A stretch of DNA of 64,000 nucleotides from the NCBI RefSeq assembly GCF_902497875.1, contig NZ_CABVHY010000003.1, positions 186,001 through 250,000 of the forward strand, given 5' to 3'. The stretch comes from Pseudomonas fluorescens. GTDB lineage: Bacteria; Pseudomonadota; Gammaproteobacteria; Pseudomonadales; Pseudomonadaceae. A program made the translations under genes and the position numbers. Shown piece after piece: positions 59,796 through 64,000 of this stretch; within the stretch, counting starts at the first letter, position 1, and each line of letters begins with the position of its first letter. The notes beneath the pieces were generated by a model. The model made no database searches, was not told where the DNA came from, and saw only the letters and a program-made list of their open reading frames with translations.

Positions 59796-60003
59796 AATGC
59801 GATAAAATTATTATTCCATAAAGAAATAAGAATGTATTTTTATATTATTTTCTTATCTAAAGGTCCCGTCATATAGTCGCTCCATAGGCGAATATGCCAC
59901 GAGACGCATAAGCTGCTTTAAGGCAGGATGTTGCAGTCGTCCAGATCCAGAGATTCGCCTTCTTTTCCAAATGCATCTTCATAAGAAAACATAGGGGCTT
60001 TTC
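59796..60003 (+). promoter_or_regulatory. AT-rich control region of the cystine transporter operon
   Basis: The 208 bp hold no gene. A very A/T-rich core (59806-59867) contains AATAAGAA and, 20 nt later, TTCTTATC as inverted arms. This resembles CysB-type sulfur promoters and the tauA upstream region. GGGGCTTTTC precedes the ATG, so the ribosome site is weak. Confidence 0.4.
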
Positions 60004-60798
60004 ATGAATTTTTCCGCACTACGTCGAAACCTGCTTATTGGTTCGCTGGGTCTGGCACTGGGTGCCGGTCTGCTGGGGCAAGCGATTGCCGGTGAGCAAC
60101 TGCAAAAAATCAAGGATGCCGGCGTGATCAACGTCGGTCTGGAAGGCACCTATCCACCGTTCAGTTTCGTCGATGCCGACGGCAAACTGGCCGGCTTCGA
60201 AGTAGAGTTCTCCGAAGCCCTGGCCAAAGAGCTGGGCGTGAAAGTCAAACTGCAGCCAACCAAATGGGACGGTATCCTCGCGGCCCTGGAATCCAAGCGT
60301 CTGGACGCGGTGATCAACCAGGTAACCATCTCCGAAGAGCGCAAAAAGAAGTATGACTTCTCCCAGCCCTACACCATCTCCGGGATTCAGGCGCTGACCC
60401 TGAAAAAGAACGAAGGCACTATCAAGACCGTCGACGATCTGGCCGGCAAGAAGATCGGCGTGGGTCTTGGCACTAATTACGAGCAATGGCTCAAGGATAA
60501 CCAACCTAAAGCCATCATCAGAACCTACGATGATGATCCGACCAAGTATCAGGACCTGCGCGTAGGCCGTATCGACGCCATCCTGGTAGACCGTCTGGCC
60601 GCTCTCGAACTGACCTCCAAAGCCAAGGACACCGCCGTTGCCGGCGAACCGTTCTCCCGTCAGGAAGCCGGTATTGCCCTGCGCAAAGGCGAGCCTGAAC
60701 TGCTGGCGGCGGTGAACAAAGCCATCGACAAGCTGCGCGCCGACGGCACCCTGGCCAAGATCTCGCAGAAATACTTCAACGCTGACGTCACTAAATAA
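60004..60798 (+). CDS. tcyJ: Cystine ABC transporter substrate-binding protein
   Basis: 264 residues with a signal peptide (cleavage after AIA, about residue 29). The class 3 amino-acid-binding pattern is clear: GVINVGLEGTYPPFSFVDADGKLAGFEVE and NQVTISEERKKKYDFSQPY. It matches TcyJ/FliY, which bind L-cystine and diaminopimelate. It ends with the base that starts the permease (TAATG). Confidence 0.92.
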   Translation: MNFSALRRNLLIGSLGLALGAGLLGQAIAGEQLQKIKDAGVINVGLEGTYPPFSFVDADGKLAGFEVEFSEALAKELGVKVKLQPTKWDGILAALESKRLDAVINQVTISEERKKKYDFSQPYTISGIQALTLKKNEGTIKTVDDLAGKKIGVGLGTNYEQWLKDNQPKAIIRTYDDDPTKYQDLRVGRIDAILVDRLAALELTSKAKDTAVAGEPFSRQEAGIALRKGEPELLAAVNKAIDKLRADGTLAKISQKYFNADVTK

Positions 60799-61463
60799 TG
60801 GAAGAAGCTTTCCAACTCGCGCTGGATTCCGCGCCCTTCCTGCTGAAGGGCGCGTACTACACGGTCATCTTGAGCCTCGGCGGGATGTTCTTCGGCCTCG
60901 TGCTGGGCTTCGGCCTGGCCTTGATGCGCCTGTCGCGCTTCAAGCTGGTGAGCTGGATCGCCCGCATCTACGTGTCGTTCTTTCGCGGCACGCCGTTGCT
61001 GGTGCAACTGTTCGTGATCTATTACGGCTTGCCGCAATTGGGCATCGAACTTGATCCGCTGCCAGCGGCCCTGATCGGCTTCTCGCTGAACATGGCCGCC
61101 TACGCCTGCGAAATCCTCCGTGCCGCGATCAGCTCCATCGAGCGCGGCCAGTGGGAAGCCGCCGCCAGTATCGGCATGACCCGCGCGCAGACCCTGCGCC
61201 GGGCCATCCTGCCGCAAGCGATGCGCACGGCCCTGCCGCCGCTGGGCAACAGCTTCATTTCGCTGGTCAAGGACACCGCGCTGGCCGCCACCATTCAGGT
61301 GCCGGAACTGTTCCGTCAGGCGCAGCTGATTACCGCCCGCACCTTCGAAATCTTCACCATGTATCTGGCCGCCGCACTGATCTACTGGATTCTTGCAACG
61401 GTGCTGTCGCACCTGCAAAACCAGTTGGAAGCGCGGGTCAATCGGCACGACCAGGAGTTTTGA
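60798..61463 (+). CDS. tcyL: Cystine ABC transporter permease
   Basis: 221 residues with about five membrane segments. [21 protein letters not shown] is the polar-amino-acid permease signature and the EAA loop reads [24 protein letters not shown]. It starts on the last base of the tcyJ stop; the ATPase gene follows after 4 nt. Confidence 0.93.
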   Translation: MEEAFQLALDSAPFLLKGAYYTVILSLGGMFFGLVLGFGLALMRLSRFKLVSWIARIYVSFFRGTPLLVQLFVIYYGLPQLGIELDPLPAALIGFSLNMAAYACEILRAAISSIERGQWEAAASIGMTRAQTLRRAILPQAMRTALPPLGNSFISLVKDTALAATIQVPELFRQAQLITARTFEIFTMYLAAALIYWILATVLSHLQNQLEARVNRHDQEF

Positions 61464-61467
61464 CCCA

Positions 61468-62220
61468 ATGATTGTCGTGGAAAAACTGACAAAGCAGTTC
61501 AAGGGTCAAGTCGTGCTCAACGGCATCGATCTGCAAGTGAAGGAAGGCGAGGTAGTAGCGATCATCGGGCCCAGCGGGTCGGGCAAAACGACCTTCCTGC
61601 GCTGCCTGAACTTTCTCGAAGAACCCACCAGTGGCCGGATCAAGGTCGGTGATATCGAGATCGATGGCAGCCGACCGCTGAACCAGCAACAGGGGCTGGT
61701 GCGCCGGTTGCGCCAGCACGTGGGTTTCGTGTTTCAGAGCTTCAACCTGTTCCCCCATCGCACGGCGCTGGAAAACGTGATCGAGGGCCCATTGGTCGTC
61801 AAGAAAATGCCCAGGGACAAAGCGCTGGTCCTGGGCCGTGCGCTGATGGCCAAGGTTGGCCTGGCGGGCAAGGAGGACGCTTACCCGCGCAGGCTCTCCG
61901 GTGGACAGCAACAGCGGGTAGCGATTGCCCGTGCGCTGGCGATGGAGCCGGAGGTGATTCTATTCGATGAACCCACCTCCGCCCTGGACCCGGAATTGGT
62001 GGGCGAAGTACTGGCGACCATTCGCGGCCTGGCCGAAGAGAAACGCACCATGGTGATTGTCACCCATGAAATGGGCTTCGCCCGGGACGTGGCCAATCGG
62101 GTGGTGTTTTTCGACAAGGGTGTCATTGTCGAACAAGGAGAAGCCAAGGCATTGTTTGCCAATCCGAAAGAAGAGCGGACTCGACAGTTTCTCAGTAAAT
62201 TTCTTAACGCCAGCGTTTAA
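61468..62220 (+). CDS. tcyN: Cystine ABC transporter ATPase
   Basis: 250 residues from the ATG at 61468, with AGGAG upstream inside the permease gene. Walker [39 protein letters not shown] and VTHEMGFA are intact. It powers TcyJ-TcyL cystine uptake. Confidence 0.95.
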   Translation: MIVVEKLTKQFKGQVVLNGIDLQVKEGEVVAIIGPSGSGKTTFLRCLNFLEEPTSGRIKVGDIEIDGSRPLNQQQGLVRRLRQHVGFVFQSFNLFPHRTALENVIEGPLVVKKMPRDKALVLGRALMAKVGLAGKEDAYPRRLSGGQQQRVAIARALAMEPEVILFDEPTSALDPELVGEVLATIRGLAEEKRTMVIVTHEMGFARDVANRVVFFDKGVIVEQGEAKALFANPKEERTRQFLSKFLNASV

Positions 62221-62820
62221 TTAAACCCCGATCAAGTCGCCCCAAGGATGGAGCGAGTCCTGCCGAAATATAGGTGTATAAGTTCCGCACCACCCACTCA
62301 TTACACTTCCTGACGCCTGAACAATTAGCCGTCGTTGCATAACGACTTCTATATAACGTCTTTATCAAACCGTCATGCCTCCCGCCCTATCCTCTCAGTC
62401 GCTTGGCCGTGCGGTTATTAATTGTATACGACGCCTGTACATACCTCCTGTTACACATTTCTTTGAAAAACCTGGAATAACCGTGACCATGGTTTGCATG
62501 GCCTACTGGCCAGTAATGCGACTATTCGGCGCAATAGCCTCTGGGTAAAAGTCATATGACGCACACACTAAAATGCCAATAACATGTAGGTTTTTTCTGA
62601 TTAGAGGCCGATCAACAAGTTTACCAATAGAACTGCTTGACATGAACTCCGCCCCAAACTTATCTAAACAAACACATCAGAACCTATTACACACTCTGAA
62701 TTTTTCAACTCATTGGCTTTATCACTTTTACTTGCGTGGCGCTCTATAGATGAAGGCTTGGCACTTGCGTTGTGTTCTTGCCCGAAACGGATTTCGCTGC
62801 ACTCTATCAAGGAGAACGAC
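62221..62820. other. Long AT-rich intergenic region
   Basis: 600 bp of lower GC than its neighbours, without a supported frame. A perfect hairpin GTCGTT-GCAT-AACGAC lies at 62331-62346. TGGCAC-n5-TTGT at 62759-62773 is one base from a sigma-54 -24/-12 box and sits about 50 bp before the next gene. No T-run terminator for the cystine operon was found. Confidence 0.45.
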
Positions 62821-63585
62821 ATGACACGTACCTCAGCAAAACCGGAACTTGGCGCTCCGTCTCTGGCACATAACCCTATGCATGGCATAGGTGTCATGGC
62901 TGCCGCTCATCTGCTGATCGAAATACCGCCCTATGCCGCCATGGACGAAGCTGACCTCATCGAATTGTTCTGGGACGGCTGCTATGTGGCGTCCCGGTCA
63001 CTCAAGGCCGCCGACATCGGAAAGCCTGTCAGCCTGCGGGTGCCGGAGAGCTTTGTGCAGAATGGCACTTCGCGTATCCACTATCGAGTCATGCAAGTCG
63101 GGCAGGGGCCGGCGCTATCGGCCGTGCGACGGGTCCAGGTCAAGCTCGACTGCCCGGGCGGGCAACCGTCGGAACTCTGCGGCGACGAAAACCAGAGCCT
63201 TGAGCCCCTGGGTATCCCCGAAACGATTCGCCGCCAGGGGGTCAACCCCAATCAGATCAACCGCGGCGTGCCGCTGACCATAGCGCCTTACCTGAACATG
63301 GCCGCCGAGGATGAAATCACCCTGCGCTGGGGCGACGTGCGCATGGACCTGCCTAAAGTCAAAGCCGACGAAGTCGGCCAGCCGATCAACGTATGGGTTC
63401 CACCGGCGGTGATTCTGGAGGCGGGGGAAGACAATCAACTGGAAATCACCTACTGCATCCTCGATCGCGTAGGCAACAGCTCGCGCTGGGCGCCGGCGTG
63501 CAAGCTGAAGATCGGGGCCGCCAACCCTTACAGCAAAACACCCGTGAGAACGGTACTTCGCGCCGCCGAAACGCGGCGCCACTGA
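62821..63585 (+). CDS. Protein with two immunoglobulin-like repeats, unknown function
   Basis: 254 residues from the ATG at 62821 (AAGGAG upstream). Two related beta-rich units are visible, about 27-110 and 148-235. They share the pattern I(P/A)PY...AAxD...LxWxD, then ADIGKPVSLRVP against ADEVGQPINVWVP, then HYRVMQVGQGPALSAVRRVQVK against TYCILDRVGNSSRWAPACKLKIG. These resemble the Ig-like repeats of much larger Pseudomonas surface proteins. There is no signal peptide, so export and role are unclear. Confidence 0.75.
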   Translation: MTRTSAKPELGAPSLAHNPMHGIGVMAAAHLLIEIPPYAAMDEADLIELFWDGCYVASRSLKAADIGKPVSLRVPESFVQNGTSRIHYRVMQVGQGPALSAVRRVQVKLDCPGGQPSELCGDENQSLEPLGIPETIRRQGVNPNQINRGVPLTIAPYLNMAAEDEITLRWGDVRMDLPKVKADEVGQPINVWVPPAVILEAGEDNQLEITYCILDRVGNSSRWAPACKLKIGAANPYSKTPVRTVLRAAETRRH

Positions 63586-63644
63586 GCCTTCCTCCGCTCC
63601 CGCTCCGGGCTTGGGAACTCCGGAGCGCAGACCCTCACAGCAGC

Positions 63645-63700
63645 CCTTCTATGCTTATTCCTATAAGTTAGTTTATTAATTTTTAATACGCGATTAGGGT
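63645..63700 (+). promoter_or_regulatory. AT-rich putative promoter region before the leader ORF and sfnB
   Basis: CTTAT-TCCT-ATAAG is a short perfect inverted repeat, followed by TTAGTTTATTAATTTTTAATA. The base composition is like the control regions of the tau and cystine operons. The role is inferred from the downstream sulfur gene. Confidence 0.35.
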
Positions 63701-63780
63701 ATATAGACCGGACCACCGGACATTCTTGTTTTTGATTTCGCCGCAGCTTTCGCGGCATTTCCATGAGATGTGAGGTAGGT

Positions 63781-63849
63781 ATGGTCCGGAACACAATCAC
63801 CCGAGTGCAGATCGCCAGGGCATTGCGTGCAGCCAAGGAGCGGCACTAA
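63781..63849 (+). CDS. Putative 22-residue leader peptide coupled to sfnB
   Basis: ATG at 63781, preceded by GTGAGGTAGGT, opens a 22-codon frame reading MVRNTITRVQIARALRAAKE-R-H and ending TAATG, so its stop overlaps the sfnB start by one base. The AAGGAG that serves sfnB lies inside it. It is basic (5 Arg, 1 Lys). It may only couple translation, or may be an attenuating leader; there is no Cys or Met run. Confidence 0.45.
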   Translation: MVRNTITRVQIARALRAAKERH

Positions 63850-64000
63850 TGTCTAGTCTGGCAGATGCATCCATCCAGAGTGATCTGGACACCGCCCCGC
63901 TGTTGTTGCCCGCACGGGTCTTGCGTAATGACGCGCAAGCGCTCAAAGCCGCCCACGAACTGGCTGAAGTCGCCCGCCTGCAAGCCTCCCGGCGCGACCG
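63849..64000 (+). CDS. sfnB: SfnB-family sulfur-acquisition oxidoreductase, 5' part only
   Basis: 50 codons are visible before the window ends. The N-terminus SSLADASIQSDLDTAPLLLP, then RVLRNDAQALKAAHELAEVARLQ, matches the start of SfnB-type acyl-CoA-dehydrogenase-like flavoproteins, as I recall them. These belong to the dimethyl sulfone/sulfonate utilisation set. AAGGAG lies 8 nt before the ATG. The catalytic domains are beyond the edge, so activity cannot be judged. Confidence 0.75.
   Translation, partial: MSSLADASIQSDLDTAPLLLPARVLRNDAQALKAAHELAEVARLQASRRD

Overview
The window looks like chromosome from the Pseudomonas fluorescens complex. It is high in GC and carries many copies of the REP/REPIN hairpins typical of that group. 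It also has an OprD-type porin, aguBA, rimABK, tauABCD, betT and an AntF/Fic pair. No rRNA, tRNA, integrase, transposase or CRISPR array is visible.

Layout. 1-5.4 kb: an O-acyltransferase cut by the left edge, an OprD-family porin, and a TonB-dependent siderophore receptor behind a Fur-box-like site. 5.7-10.9 kb: agmatine to putrescine (aguBA), then an unusual 970-residue kinase/M23-like/aminotransferase fusion. 11.2-14.6 kb: rmlBACD for dTDP-L-rhamnose. 14.6-17.8 kb: a DctB/DctD-type two-component pair. 17.9-25.4 kb: a thioesterase, cysQ-nudE, a GMP/IMP nucleotidase, a Kbp-like BON/LysM protein, and a LysR-fdhD-YdeP-type molybdoenzyme set. 25.7-30.1 kb: a glycine-zipper protein with a His/Arg tail, a 4HBT thioesterase, a second-type RecQ helicase and a lipoprotein subtilase.

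30.1-34.4 kb is an accessory patch between conserved genes. A minus-strand cassette encodes a wHTH protein, an AbiEii-like nucleotidyltransferase and a PP2C-like phosphatase interrupted by an in-frame TAG. Its promoter carries a nested palindrome just downstream. Beside it lie a highly structured leader before a small unknown gene, an AntF-Fic toxin-antitoxin pair and a DUF1493-like gene. This is the part most likely to hold something undescribed.

34.5-47.2 kb returns to the core genome: pckA, hslO and hslR; the rimABK operon (c-di-GMP phosphodiesterase, protease and ribosomal S6 glutamate ligase); ompR-envZ; tex; a PaaI-like thioesterase; and gshA. 47.4-64 kb is dominated by sulfur supply: tauABCD, serine acetyltransferase, D-cysteine desulfhydrase, a cystine ABC transporter, and the start of an SfnB-type gene preceded by a 22-codon ORF. 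Mixed in are an aldo/keto reductase, a hicAB module whose hicA ribosome site can be locked in a hairpin, a LysR/SDR divergent pair, a small membrane protein, and betT with a perfect BetI-like palindrome.

Functions were assigned from motifs and recalled family knowledge only; no search was run. Where a better ribosome-binding site or family length argued for an internal start, that start was used.
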